In this document: one piece after another, positions 1 to 8,330 of the stretch
Numbering within the stretch: position 1 is the first letter of the stretch
Layout of the letters: each line of letters opens with the position of its first letter
Source: an uncultured Clostridia bacterium
GTDB taxonomy: Bacteria; Bacillota; Clostridia; Christensenellales; UBA1242
Assembly (NCBI GenBank): GCA_934746715.1
Contig: CAKVFI010000003.1
Coordinates: 62,001 to 126,000 of the forward strand
Reading direction: 5' to 3'
DNA: 64,000 nucleotides
Notes under the pieces: model-generated
What the model was told of the DNA's origin: nothing
The model's database searches: none
The model's input: only the letters and a program-made list of their open reading frames with translations
Position numbers and translations under genes: made by a program

Positions 1-287
1 AGGTCATGAATGTGATTGCAAGTTATCATTGCACCGCTGTTTTTCAAATTTTTGATGTTTTCACCACCAATGATTTTAAGTTTAAAGTGTTTGCTAAAAA
101 GCCAACTTGCAAAGTTAAAAATTGGCAAAGACACCAACGAAACGGCTTTTTTCAAAACACCTTTTTGCAAGTAATCATAATCTTTTGTTACCTTTTTTAT
201 TTTGCGATTTGGTGGTTGAACATTTGAATTAAAATCATTGTTTTTTTCTTTAATTTCAATTTCCTTTAAAATTTCAGTTCTCTTCAT
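1..287 (-). CDS. PlsC-like lysophospholipid acyltransferase, partial (3' part beyond left edge)
   Basis: Reading the minus strand from an ATG at 287 gives an open frame of about 95 codons that runs off the left edge. After a charged N-terminal stretch comes a hydrophobic segment (VSLVSLPIFNFASWLF) and then CNHIHD, which resembles the NHxxxxD block of PlsC-type 1-acylglycerol-3-phosphate acyltransferases. Such enzymes acylate lysophosphatidate at the membrane. The start codon overlaps the last 14 bases of the upstream glycosyltransferase, so the two are probably translationally coupled. Family assignment rests on the short visible part; the catalytic aspartate lies at or just past the edge. 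Confidence 0.6.
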   Translation of the reverse strand, partial: MKRTEILKEIEIKEKNNDFNSNVQPPNRKIKKVTKDYDYLQKGVLKKAVSLVSLPIFNFASWLFSKHFKLKIIGGENIKNLKNSGAMITCNHIHD

Positions 288-1551
288 CAAATTTTATCCT
301 TTCAATGTGATCCCAGTTAACTTTGTAATGTTTGTTTATTGTTTTTAGCAGTACAATAACATATTCAAAAGTTATGATTGGACCTAAAAACACAATCTTT
401 AATTTTTCCAACAAGGTGAGTTTTTTTTCTTCTTCTTCAATAATGTTGATCAAGTTGAATAAGGCAATAACAGCGTATATCAGCAACAACATCAATAAAC
501 TAAAAAGCAACGCTTGTTTTGTTAGTGGAGAGTGGAGAACAGCCAGCACAATTGACGAAATGATGAATGTTAAACAGGTCGCTGCTGTTAAACCAATAAA
601 GCAGTAAACAGGCACAAGTTCAAACAGGTATTTTAAGTTTGATTTAACCACTTTGCCTTGCTTAAAAGTTTTTTGCATCAGCTTTTTGTGATATTTTTGA
701 TTATTTTCAAAATAACCTTTAAGCCAACGATATCTGCGTTTATTATATTCTTTGTGGGTGATAGGCTCTTCCGAGTAAATAATGGCGTATTCGTAATATA
801 GTTGCTTAAAATCGTTCAACATTGCATTTATCCCAACTTCAACATCTTCACAAAGCGATTTAAAAGGAAAGCCTTTAAATTTTTCAATATATCTGTTGCT
901 CAACATCATTCCCAGCCCAGAAATTGCAAGGGCATAGCCATGGTCGGATTTATATTTGTTGCCCATGGTGTCCAATGCTGTAAAAGTAAGCCCACTTAAA
1001 TTTGCATATAAAGTGCGATATTTTTTGTTTTTAAGTTGCCAATTTTTAACACGCTTTTTGCAAATCACAACATCAGAATTTGTTACCAGCGCATTGTTCA
1101 TTTCTTCCACAAATTGCTTGTCTAAATAAGTGTCTGCATCAACAACGATGTAAGCATCATAAACATTGCCTTTTTTTGCCAAAATGTGCTTAATCAAACT
1201 GTCCAATGCATCAGCTTTGCATTTTTGGTTTGGTTCAACAATATATTCAAAATCCTTTAATTTTTGTTTTGCAATGTCAATGGTTGGGTCGTTTTCATTG
1301 TCCACAACAATAAATACATCAAAGTTCTCTTTTGGATAAGATTGCACATTTATTGAATCCAAAAGCCAACCAATACATTCACTTTCATTTTTTGCAGGTA
1401 TTAGCAATGCAATCTTGTTTTTTGTTGGGTTAAACAATTTTTTTTGTTTTTTAAATCCATAAATCCAGCATCTTATTTTTGGGATATAGGTTAACAAAAT
1501 AATAAAAGCCAAAGCAAAATAAACAATTAAAATGATTTGTAAAAAATTCAT
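274..1551 (-). CDS. Membrane-anchored family 2 glycosyltransferase
   Basis: A 425-residue GT2 enzyme. An N-terminal membrane helix (about residues 4-23) is followed by the catalytic domain: LLIPAKNE near residue 50, the metal/nucleotide-sugar DxD motif VDAD at 137-140, an ED acid pair (SLCEDVEVG), and RRYRWLKG, which matches the (Q/R)xxRW motif of processive synthases of the hyaluronan/chitin/cellulose type. Three hydrophobic segments follow in the C-terminal third. It probably transfers a sugar from a nucleotide donor at the inner face of the membrane. The gene overlaps the acyltransferase downstream, so a glycolipid or cell-surface polymer is a reasonable inference, but the product is unknown. 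Confidence 0.85.
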   Translation of the reverse strand: MNFLQIILIVYFALAFIILLTYIPKIRCWIYGFKKQKKLFNPTKNKIALLIPAKNESECIGWLLDSINVQSYPKENFDVFIVVDNENDPTIDIAKQKLKDFEYIVEPNQKCKADALDSLIKHILAKKGNVYDAYIVVDADTYLDKQFVEEMNNALVTNSDVVICKKRVKNWQLKNKKYRTLYANLSGLTFTALDTMGNKYKSDHGYALAISGLGMMLSNRYIEKFKGFPFKSLCEDVEVGINAMLNDFKQLYYEYAIIYSEEPITHKEYNKRRYRWLKGYFENNQKYHKKLMQKTFKQGKVVKSNLKYLFELVPVYCFIGLTAATCLTFIISSIVLAVLHSPLTKQALLFSLLMLLLIYAVIALFNLINIIEEEEKKLTLLEKLKIVFLGPIITFEYVIVLLKTINKHYKVNWDHIERIKFDEEN

Positions 1552-1703
1552 AATTTATCCTTTGTGTATATAACCAGTATAGAATAAACTTTAAAATTTT
1601 TCAAATAGAAATAGCTAAAAAAAACTATAATTAATTAAATAATAAAATTCTAGTTGTTTTTTATATTCTATTGGCATTAGAATTCTACAAATTTATTTAA
1701 AAT

Positions 1704-1731
1704 GTAAAAAAACTAGGATTAAACCTAGTTT
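1704..1731 (-). terminator. Rho-independent terminator, distal, of the tRNA-Lys(CTT) unit
   Basis: On the minus strand AAACTAGG and CCTAGTTT form a stem with a short loop, followed by a run of T. It lies just past a partial copy of the tRNA 3' end. Confidence 0.75.
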
Positions 1732-1733
1732 AA

Positions 1734-1776
1734 TGGTGGAGCGCCGGGGTGAGCAGCGTTGAAAAAATTGCCCCAA
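1734..1776 (-). repeat. Copy of tRNA-Lys 3' end plus conserved junction sequence
   Basis: Bases 1734-1749 match 14 of 16 bases of the 3' end (T-stem, acceptor and CCA) of the neighbouring tRNA-Lys at 1818-1833. The adjoining 27 bases (1750-1776) recur at 9698-9724 with two differences, next to a copy of the tRNA-His 3' end. The arrangement is described further in the findings. Confidence 0.75.
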
Positions 1777-1780
1777 ATGG

Positions 1781-1806
1781 TATAAAAATAGGAACCATAA
1801 GTTCCT
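1781..1806 (-). terminator. Rho-independent terminator directly after tRNA-Lys(CTT)
   Basis: On the minus strand AGGAAC/GTTCCT form a six-pair stem followed by ATTTTTA, about 12 bases past the tRNA 3' CCA. Confidence 0.65.
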
Positions 1807-1817
1807 AAATTAAAATT

Positions 1818-1893
1818 TGGTGGACCGTCGGGGACTCGAACCCCGGACCCACTGATTAAGAGTCAGTTGCTCTACCAACTGAGCTAACAGTCC
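1818..1893 (-). tRNA. tRNA-Lys (anticodon CTT)
   Basis: A cloverleaf is readable on the minus strand: acceptor GGACTGT pairs with ACGGTCC, the anticodon stem ACTGA/TCAGT holds loop CTCTTAA (anticodon CTT), the T-loop is GGTTCGAGTCC, the discriminator is A and CCA is encoded. The gene reads AAG codons. Confidence 0.95.
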
Positions 1894-2010
1894 ATGTAAT
1901 ATTAAGATAATTGAAGTTGGTAGAGCAAGCTCTTCCATCGCTTCGCTCACTCGTTGCCTAACGGCACCGCTACAATATGCTAATTGTGGCAAATTGCTTA
2001 ACGCTACTTG

Positions 2011-2039
2011 CCAACTGAGCTAACAGTCCATATAATATT
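2011..2039 (-). repeat. Partial duplicate of tRNA-Lys 5' end
   Basis: The 20 bases at 2011-2030 are identical to the 5' end of tRNA-Lys (1875-1894), and the match continues with one difference through the upstream TAATATT. The copy ends in the D-loop, so it cannot be a functional tRNA. It lies between the promoter and the intact tRNA and would be transcribed as part of its leader. Confidence 0.8.
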
Positions 2040-2048
2040 GACTTTTAA

Positions 2049-2077
2049 AGTATAACAAATGAAAATTTTAAAGTCAA
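2049..2077 (-). promoter_or_regulatory. Promoter for tRNA-Lys(CTT)
   Basis: Minus strand TTGACT (2077-2072), 17-base spacer, TATACT (2054-2049). The flanks form an imperfect inverted repeat around the promoter. Confidence 0.75.
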
Positions 2078-2233
2078 TAGTTTTAAATTATATTTTTAAA
2101 AAATGAAATTAATATGTAAAGTTTTATCTTTTACGCAAACAAGAATAAAACTTTGCAAAAATTAAATTAATATAAAGACCTCAATTAAAAATTTGGTAAC
2201 TGATGTTTGACACATTTATTGATTTTAAATTAT

Positions 2234-2262
2234 TTGACAATTTTTGCAATAAAATTTAAACT
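2234..2262 (+). promoter_or_regulatory. Promoter for tdk
   Basis: TTGACA (2234-2239), 17-base spacer, TAAACT (2257-2262), followed by an AAGGAG ribosome site just before the tdk ATG. Confidence 0.55.
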
Positions 2263-2280
2263 AATAATCAAGGAGAAGTT

Positions 2281-2895
2281 ATGCCAAAGTTATATTATAA
2301 GTATGGTGCAATGGGCAGCAGCAAAACTGCTCAAGCATTGATGTGCAAGTTTAATTACGAGCAAAAAGGGTTTAAAGTTAATTTGTTTAAACCAGTGGCA
2401 GATAATAGGAAGGTTGTTGACGGCAAAGCCGTTGTTAGCAGCAGAATTGGTTTGAGCAGTGAGTGTTTGGAATTTGACCACGATTTTAACTTTATTGATT
2501 TTTGTGTTAAAAACAAATTTGTTGAAAAAAATGATGTTATCATCATTGATGAATGCCAATTTTTGACAGAAAAGCAAGTTGACCAACTTAAAGTTTTAAC
2601 AAAATTTGTGCCAGTACTTTGTTATGGTTTGCTCACCAATTACAAAACCAAATTGTTTGAAGGAAGCAAGCGTTTGGTGGAAATTGCCGATAGTATGATG
2701 GAAATCAAATCAGTTTGTGCTTGTGGCAAAAAAGCAACAGTAAACGCAAGGATTGTTGATGGCAAAATTGTGCTTTCTGGTGACGAAGTTTTGATTGGCG
2801 GTGATGAAAGTTATCAAGGCATGTGTTTTGATTGCTTTATGAAACAATTGCAACAACAAAGTCAAGAAGAAGACGCCGAAAAAGCAAATCAATAG
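2281..2895 (+). CDS. tdk: Thymidine kinase
   Basis: This 204-residue protein has the type II thymidine kinase layout. A P-loop, GAMGSSKT at residues 10-17, departs from the usual GPMFSGKT but keeps G-x4-K-T. The Walker B/DEXQ motif is IIIDECQF, and a C-terminal lasso/zinc region carries CAC and CFDC cysteine pairs. It phosphorylates thymidine with ATP in the salvage route to dTTP. AAGGAG lies seven bases before the ATG and a sigma-A-type promoter lies upstream. Length is close to the family norm of about 190-200 residues; the Q/E-rich tail is an extension. Confidence 0.93.
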   Translation: MPKLYYKYGAMGSSKTAQALMCKFNYEQKGFKVNLFKPVADNRKVVDGKAVVSSRIGLSSECLEFDHDFNFIDFCVKNKFVEKNDVIIIDECQFLTEKQVDQLKVLTKFVPVLCYGLLTNYKTKLFEGSKRLVEIADSMMEIKSVCACGKKATVNARIVDGKIVLSGDEVLIGGDESYQGMCFDCFMKQLQQQSQEEDAEKANQ

Positions 2896-3088
2896 ATGAA
2901 ATATAGTTACGCTTTTAAAGCGTGGCTATTTTTTGCATTTTTAACTTTAAAATTTTGCAAAATATTGAAGATTTTAAATTTGTTTAAGCAAAAGATTATC
3001 TTAATAAAAATTGAAAACCACAAACAAAAAATACTCAACCAAACATCACATTTCCACATATTTTACTTGTTTAAACATAAAATACATT

Positions 3089-4150
3089 ATGAAAAAAATT
3101 GTGTTTACAGGTGGCGGAACATATGGGCACGCTATGCCAAATGTTTATTTAATGGAAAAATTAAAAAATGATTACGAGTTTTACTACATCGGCAGCGATG
3201 CAATTGAAAAACGCTTGGTCAAGCCATATGTTAAACAATACTTCACCATACCAACCGTTAAACTTGTGCGTGGCAAAGTGTTTGTAAATTTAAAAATACC
3301 TTTTGTGCTTATTAGTGCAATTTTCAAAGCAAAAAAGGCACTAAAACAAATCAAACCAGATGTGGTTTTCAGCAAAGGTGGTTATGTGGCACTTCCAGTT
3401 TGTATTGCTGCCAAAATGCTTAAAATTCCAGTGATTGCTCACGAAAGTGATTATTCGTTTGGGCTTGCCAACAAAATAATATTAAAAACTTGCACCAAAA
3501 TGTGTGTTAATTTTGAAAATTTAACATCAAAAAGCAAAAAGGTTGTGTACACTGGCCCAATTTTTGGGTCGAATTTTGAAAATTCAACTACAAAACTAAC
3601 TGACAATTACAAAATCAATGGGCAAACTTTGCATCTAAACCCAAAATTGCCAACGATGTTGGTTGTTGGTGGTTCACTGGGCGCGGTCAAAATCAACCAA
3701 ATGATTTTTGTGTCAAGCAAAGAACTGCAACTCAAATTTAATGTTATCCACATAACAGGCAAGGGTAACAAAAAACTTAATTCGTTTGGCAATTACAACG
3801 CAATTGAAATGGCAGATGATATGAATATTTTATATAATTCCGCAAACTTTGTTTTGGGGCGCGCTGGGGCAGGAGTAACAGCGGAATGTTATTTTAAAAA
3901 ATTGCCAATGTTGCTTATTCCGCTTGAAAACAGCGCCAGCCGTGGCGACCAAGTGCAAAATGCTCAATACTATGTTGACCATGGCGTGGCAAAAATGTTG
4001 CACGAAACTGACATTACAGCAAACATCTTGCAACGTGAAATTGAACAATTTTGCCAAAATTTAGAAACTTACAAACAAGCTTACAAAACAATTAAACAAA
4101 CAAACGGCAGGCAAAAAATTGTGGAAATAATCAAACAAACAACAAAATAG
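3089..4150 (+). CDS. murG: MurG: UDP-GlcNAc--undecaprenyl-PP-MurNAc-pentapeptide GlcNAc transferase
   Basis: MurG makes lipid II from lipid I at the inner face of the membrane. The N-terminal GT-B motif is GGGTYGHAMP, with Y in place of the second G of the usual GGTGGH. The middle has VFSKGGYVALP, and the C-terminal donor domain has VVGGSLGA, ITGKG, GRAGAGVTAE and the RGDQVQNA block. I start at 3089 because that ATG opens directly into the glycine-rich motif and gives 353 residues, the usual size; upstream codons would add a non-homologous tail. No Shine-Dalgarno is visible. The gene stands apart from the rest of the mur/division cluster. Confidence 0.92.
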   Translation: MKKIVFTGGGTYGHAMPNVYLMEKLKNDYEFYYIGSDAIEKRLVKPYVKQYFTIPTVKLVRGKVFVNLKIPFVLISAIFKAKKALKQIKPDVVFSKGGYVALPVCIAAKMLKIPVIAHESDYSFGLANKIILKTCTKMCVNFENLTSKSKKVVYTGPIFGSNFENSTTKLTDNYKINGQTLHLNPKLPTMLVVGGSLGAVKINQMIFVSSKELQLKFNVIHITGKGNKKLNSFGNYNAIEMADDMNILYNSANFVLGRAGAGVTAECYFKKLPMLLIPLENSASRGDQVQNAQYYVDHGVAKMLHETDITANILQREIEQFCQNLETYKQAYKTIKQTNGRQKIVEIIKQTTK

Positions 4151-4176
4151 AATGATTGTTTTAAAAAGTATAAGCA

Positions 4177-4208
4177 TAAAAAAATTAAGCGTTTTGCTTA
4201 ATTTTTTT
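4177..4208. terminator. Bidirectional terminator between murG and the convergent gene
   Basis: ATTAAGC/GCTTAAT stem flanked by A and T runs. The stop codon of the minus-strand gene lies inside the stem. Confidence 0.75.
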
Positions 4209-4872
4209 CATATTTACTTTCAAAAGGAAAGTTAATATTATTCAACAAATATTGGCGGTCGTCTTCCAATGCACCGTTTTGTTCTTCTTTGACTTGCAAA
4301 TTAAACCAATCTTCAATGTCTTTAAATTTTTCAACTTCTTTAAGTTTGTTGTAATCGCCATTAACAGAATTAAGCAACTTAATCAGCAAATTGTAATTTT
4401 TAAACCATGTTGACTTTTTTTGTGATTTTGGGGTGGTGGAGTCGTCAAAATAGAACCCAGTTTTTTTAAGTTCGTATTCTCGGTCTGCGTCAATTCCGCC
4501 ATTTTTTTCATCATGCTTTTGTTGTTTTTCCCATTGCAAGGTTTTGCTTGTTTTATATTTGCCATCGCGCATAAACCTAGCACCATTTGTGTTTATCATT
4601 TTTTGAATATAATTTTGTTCATATTCTTGCCAAGTGGACAAGCCTTCATCGTGTTTAACTTTGTCATAACACCAACAAAAATGAATAGCGTTCAACAATT
4701 TTTCTCGATTTTTGTCCAATTTGTTTTGCTTATATTCTTCACGCACGGCACGCGCAAACTCTGCCAAAACTTTTTCATTTTCGTTTTTTGAATTGATGTT
4801 TGGATATTTTTTGTTTGTTTTTAAAAAATTGCTCAATTTGATGTATTTTTTAATCCATTCTTCATTGTCCAT
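4198..4872 (-). CDS. Protein of three helicase-associated-type repeats
   Basis: This 224-residue protein has no enzyme motif. It is three copies of one unit with an exact 75-residue period: tryptophans W6, W81 and W156 open the units, and the closing motifs FCW (65-67), FYF (140-142) and FPF (215-217) fall at the same spacing. The pattern W-x5..L..F..P....L..(W/F)...R..Y....L...R...L..I.F.(W/F) resembles the Helicase-associated (HA) domain normally found after SNF2-type helicases. Here there is no helicase. Such repeats are thought to bind nucleic acid, so a DNA- or RNA-binding role is inferred. It has its own promoter and is convergent with murG. Confidence 0.7.
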   Translation of the reverse strand: MDNEEWIKKYIKLSNFLKTNKKYPNINSKNENEKVLAEFARAVREEYKQNKLDKNREKLLNAIHFCWCYDKVKHDEGLSTWQEYEQNYIQKMINTNGARFMRDGKYKTSKTLQWEKQQKHDEKNGGIDADREYELKKTGFYFDDSTTPKSQKKSTWFKNYNLLIKLLNSVNGDYNKLKEVEKFKDIEDWFNLQVKEEQNGALEDDRQYLLNNINFPFESKYEKN

Positions 4873-4895
4873 AACTCACTCCCAAATTTAACATA

Positions 4896-4923
4896 ATATT
4901 ACACCAAAATTGCAAATTGTCAA
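4896..4923 (-). promoter_or_regulatory. Promoter of the three-repeat protein gene
   Basis: Minus strand TTGACA (4923-4918), 16-base spacer, TAATAT (4901-4896). Confidence 0.7.
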
Positions 4924-4937
4924 TACTCGCAAAAAAA

Positions 4938-4971
4938 CAAAAAAGGACACAATTCAATATGTCCTATTTTT
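4938..4971. terminator. Terminator after phosphoketolase gene
   Basis: AGGACA/TGTCCT stem flanked by A and T runs; it serves the minus-strand phosphoketolase gene. Confidence 0.75.
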
Positions 4972-5010
4972 GCAATTAAATAAACTAATAATCAACTATA
5001 TTTTAATTGT

Positions 5011-7362
5011 TTAATCGTTCCAGTTCCAGTTTTCAATTTCTGGCATGTCAACACCAAATTCATCAATATATGCTGTGTGCTCTTTCAATTTGTTGTTCAT
5101 TTCGCGCCTAATTTTTGTTTCCGTTGCTTTGTCAATGTTAAGGTAATCAAGGGCTTTAAGCACCAAATGGAAGCGGTCGGTGTGATTTCTAACACGCATA
5201 TCAAACGCGGTTGTGATTGTGCCTTCTTCCAAATAGCCAGCAACATGCAAATCTTGGTTGTGGCGGTTGTAAGTGAGTGTGTGAATAAGTTGTGGATAGC
5301 CATGGAAGTTGAAAAGGATAGGTTTGTCTTTTGTAAAAATTGCATCATAATCTTTGTCTGTTAGCCCATGTGGGTGAGTGTTGTTGGAAACAAGTTTCAT
5401 CAAGTCAACCACATTGACAAACCTAATGTTAAGTTCTGGCAAAAGTTGATGCAACAATTTTGCTCCGGCAAGCGATTCAATTGTTGGGGTAGCGCCACAA
5501 CAAGCAATAACAATGTCTGGTTTTTTGCTGTCGCCAAAACATGCCCAATCCCAAACAGACAAGCCTTTTTGACAATGCTCTTTTGCTTCGTCCATATTAA
5601 GCCATTGATAACTTGGGTGCTTGCTTGCAACAATCACATTAATGTAGTTTTTGCTTTTTGCACAGTGGTCGTAACAAGAAAGCAAACAGTTTGCATCAGC
5701 AGGCAAATAAACGCGAATAATGTCTTTATCTTTTGTGGCAATCATATCAAGCAAGCCTGGGTCTTGATGAGTAAAGCCATTGTGGTCTTGCTGCCAAACA
5801 TTGCTTGCCAAAATTAGGTTTAACGAACTAATAGGTTTGCGCCAAGGGATATGTTTGCAAGCTTTAAGCCATTTTGCATGTTGAGCAATCATGCTGTCAA
5901 CCACGCGTATGAATGCTTCATAACTGTCAAACATGCCATGTCTGCCCGTGAGCAAATATCCTTCAAGCCAGCCTTCACACATATGTTCACTTAAATAACT
6001 GTCCATAACATGCCCGTCGTTTGCCAAATTTTCGTCGGTTGCAAGTTTTTTGGCGTTAAAGTTGCGGTTTGTTGCTTCAAAAACTTTGTAAAGACGATTG
6101 GAATTATTTTCATCTGGGCTAAAAATGCGATAGTTGTTTTTGTTCATGCTTAACAAATCACGCACATATCCGCCAAGTTCAAGCATGTCTTGTGCTTTTG
6201 TTGTACCATGACCTTTAAATTTAACGGCATATTTTTCAAATTTTGGTGTTTTAAGGTCTTTCAACAAACTGCCACCATTGGTGTAAGGGCTTGCACAAAT
6301 GCGTTTGTTGCCTTTTGGCAAAATGTCGGTTATATATTTGTATGGCACATAATTTTCATCAAACAACTCATCTGGTTTGTAGCTTTCAAGCCAGTATTTA
6401 AGCATGTTTAAATCATCTTGATTGTTCACAATAAGTGGAATTTGGTGAGCTCTCCAAAAGCCTTCAATTGGTTTGCCGTCAACTATTTTTGGGCCAGTCC
6501 AGCCTTTTGGCGTGCGCAATATAATCATAGGGTAGATAGGTGTTGAATTTTTGTAATTGTCTGCATTTTTTCTTATTTCAAGCAAACTTTCAATTGCTTT
6601 GTCCATCGCTTTTGCCATTTTGATGTGTATCGAACTTGGTTCGTTCCCTTCAACAAAAATTGGGGCATAGCCATAGCCGTTAAAAAGGTTTATAAGTTGT
6701 TGTTTTGGCAACCTTGAAAGCACTGTTGGATTGTTGATTTTGTAGCCGTTTAGGTGAAGGATTGGCAAAACAGCACCGTCCATTTTAGGATTTAAAAACT
6801 TGTTTCCGTTCCATGCCGTGGCAAGTGGGCCAGTTTCAGCTTCACCATCTCCAACAATAACTGTTGCAATCAAATTTGGATTGTCCATAACAGCACCAAA
6901 AGCATGGGCAAGGGAGTAGCCCAATTCGCCACCTTCATGCATTGTACCAGGGGTTTCTGGCACGCAGTGAGAACCAATACCACCAGGGAAAGAAAATTGT
7001 TTGCAAAACTTTTTCATTCCTTCGTGTGAAAAATCTATGTCAGGGTAGTATTTTGTGTAAGTACCTTCCATGTAGCAGTTTGATGTCAAAAAATTGCCAC
7101 CATGGCCGGGGCCAGACAACAAAATCATGTCAAGGTCATATTTTTTTATGGCACGATTGCAGTGTGCACAAATAAAGTTTTGCCCAGGCACAGTGCCCCA
7201 ATGCCCAACCAATTTCTTTTTGATGTCCGACAAACAAAGTTCATGGTCACGCATCAGTGGATTGTCAAGCAAATAAAGTTGAGCAACAGACAAATAATTG
7301 CATGCACGCCAGTAAGCGTCCAAACTTTGCATGTATTCTTTTGAAAAATAATTTTCTTTCAT
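5011..7362 (-). CDS. xfp: Xylulose-5-phosphate/fructose-6-phosphate phosphoketolase
   Basis: A thiamine-diphosphate enzyme of 783 residues, the usual phosphoketolase length. It cleaves xylulose 5-phosphate (and often fructose 6-phosphate) with phosphate to acetyl phosphate and glyceraldehyde 3-phosphate or erythrose 4-phosphate. Visible family blocks include LVGHWGTVPGQNFI near the N-terminus, SGPGHGG, the ThDP/Mg motif GDGEAETGP, and KGWTGPK. The start has AAGGGG five to six bases upstream. The gene is monocistronic, with its own TATAAT element and terminator. It implies a heterofermentative or bifid-type shunt giving acetate and ATP. Confidence 0.96.
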   Translation of the reverse strand: MKENYFSKEYMQSLDAYWRACNYLSVAQLYLLDNPLMRDHELCLSDIKKKLVGHWGTVPGQNFICAHCNRAIKKYDLDMILLSGPGHGGNFLTSNCYMEGTYTKYYPDIDFSHEGMKKFCKQFSFPGGIGSHCVPETPGTMHEGGELGYSLAHAFGAVMDNPNLIATVIVGDGEAETGPLATAWNGNKFLNPKMDGAVLPILHLNGYKINNPTVLSRLPKQQLINLFNGYGYAPIFVEGNEPSSIHIKMAKAMDKAIESLLEIRKNADNYKNSTPIYPMIILRTPKGWTGPKIVDGKPIEGFWRAHQIPLIVNNQDDLNMLKYWLESYKPDELFDENYVPYKYITDILPKGNKRICASPYTNGGSLLKDLKTPKFEKYAVKFKGHGTTKAQDMLELGGYVRDLLSMNKNNYRIFSPDENNSNRLYKVFEATNRNFNAKKLATDENLANDGHVMDSYLSEHMCEGWLEGYLLTGRHGMFDSYEAFIRVVDSMIAQHAKWLKACKHIPWRKPISSLNLILASNVWQQDHNGFTHQDPGLLDMIATKDKDIIRVYLPADANCLLSCYDHCAKSKNYINVIVASKHPSYQWLNMDEAKEHCQKGLSVWDWACFGDSKKPDIVIACCGATPTIESLAGAKLLHQLLPELNIRFVNVVDLMKLVSNNTHPHGLTDKDYDAIFTKDKPILFNFHGYPQLIHTLTYNRHNQDLHVAGYLEEGTITTAFDMRVRNHTDRFHLVLKALDYLNIDKATETKIRREMNNKLKEHTAYIDEFGVDMPEIENWNWND

Positions 7363-7393
7363 TTTAACCCCTTATTTTTTAATAACATCTTAA

Positions 7394-7414
7394 ATGTTTT
7401 ATAAAAACATTATA
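7394..7414 (-). promoter_or_regulatory. -10 element and overlapping inverted repeat upstream of phosphoketolase
   Basis: Minus strand TATAAT at 7414-7409 has a weak -35. It overlaps an inverted repeat with arms ATGTTTT/AAAACAT (7394-7410), a possible operator for a sugar-responsive repressor (inference). Confidence 0.4.
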
Positions 7415-7454
7415 CTCATTCACAATCAAAATTAAAAATGATTAGCAATAATTT

Positions 7455-8327
7455 TTAAATATCTATATTTGAAATTTGTTTTTCCACAATTTGAAAAGCA
7501 TACTGTGCTTCTTGTTGGTTGCATTTAAATGTTTTAACTTTTGGTTTGCCCCAAATGTTAAATATGTTTGGCCCAACCCATTGATTGCCTATTGTTTTAG
7601 CTTTTGTTGCATAAACAACACTCAAACCTGCCTTGCTTGGTGGCGGGCACACAATTTTAAGCCCAATTTTAACCAACCAATTTATGCCTTTTGGATAGTG
7701 GTTTGTCATTTTGGTCAAAGTGAGCCCAGGGTGGGCAATTGAAAACTCAATGTTATTATCTTTAAACAGCTCCGTAAACGCAAACATCGCAATGCGCTTG
7801 CTGTTGCCATAAACTTTGTTAATTTTTTTGCAAAGTTTAAATTCAATATCTTGCGGATTGATTTTGGAGTAGTTGTAAGCAATGCTGCCCATAAATATCA
7901 CTTTTGAGTGGTTCTCTTTAAAGTATGGCAAAAGTGTTTTGGTGATAAAATATGGCATAAGGCAATTTGTTTGGTAAATGTTGTCAAAGCCAAGTTGGGT
8001 TGTGTATCTTTTAATGTTGTAAACACCAGCATTGTGAACAAAATAATCAATCTTAAAATTTTTAACTTGTACCAAAAATTGTTTAACACTTTTGTTTGAA
8101 CACAAGTCAAGTTCAATTATGTCAATCTTTGTGTTGGGGTAAAGGCACAAAATTTCATTTTTTAGTTGTTCGGTTTTGTTGGCACTACGGTTTGCAAAAA
8201 TCAAATTGCAACCAACAAAAGCAAAGTGTTTTGCAATTTCACTTCCAATGCCGCCACTGGCACCTGTTATTAAAACTGTTTTGTTTTTTAAATCCTTAAA
8301 ATTTGCCAAATATTTTTTTATTTTCAT
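7455..8327 (-). CDS. Short-chain dehydrogenase/reductase
   Basis: A classical SDR of about 290 residues with a Rossmann fold: cofactor motif TGASGGIG near residue 21, structural motif HNAG, a catalytic serine in the FMGSIAYNYS region, and YGNSK holding the catalytic Tyr and Lys. The NR at the end of the second strand (FANRS) favours NADP. The C-terminus resembles the retinol dehydrogenase-like branch (AHPGLTLTKM). The substrate cannot be read from sequence. I start at the ATG at 8327; a TTG directly upstream is possible. No Shine-Dalgarno is visible. Confidence 0.85.
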   Translation of the reverse strand: MKIKKYLANFKDLKNKTVLITGASGGIGSEIAKHFAFVGCNLIFANRSANKTEQLKNEILCLYPNTKIDIIELDLCSNKSVKQFLVQVKNFKIDYFVHNAGVYNIKRYTTQLGFDNIYQTNCLMPYFITKTLLPYFKENHSKVIFMGSIAYNYSKINPQDIEFKLCKKINKVYGNSKRIAMFAFTELFKDNNIEFSIAHPGLTLTKMTNHYPKGINWLVKIGLKIVCPPPSKAGLSVVYATKAKTIGNQWVGPNIFNIWGKPKVKTFKCNQQEAQYAFQIVEKQISNIDI

Positions 8328-8330
8328 CAA

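Larger units (their letters stand above)
1894..2280. other. Non-coding stretch: tRNA fragments, tRNA-Lys promoter and tdk promoter
   Basis: No gene is seen. The stretch holds a 20-base exact copy of the tRNA-Lys 5' end (2011-2030), an inverted copy of its D-arm (about 1915-1927), and the two divergent promoters listed separately. Confidence 0.7.

Noticed and set aside
1810..1992. Open frame across the tRNA-Lys gene
   Set aside because: It is the translated tRNA and its fragments, not a protein gene.
2896..3171. Open frame of 91 codons starting right after the tdk stop
   Set aside because: It runs out of frame into murG, has no ribosome site of its own and a composition typical of AT-rich non-coding DNA.
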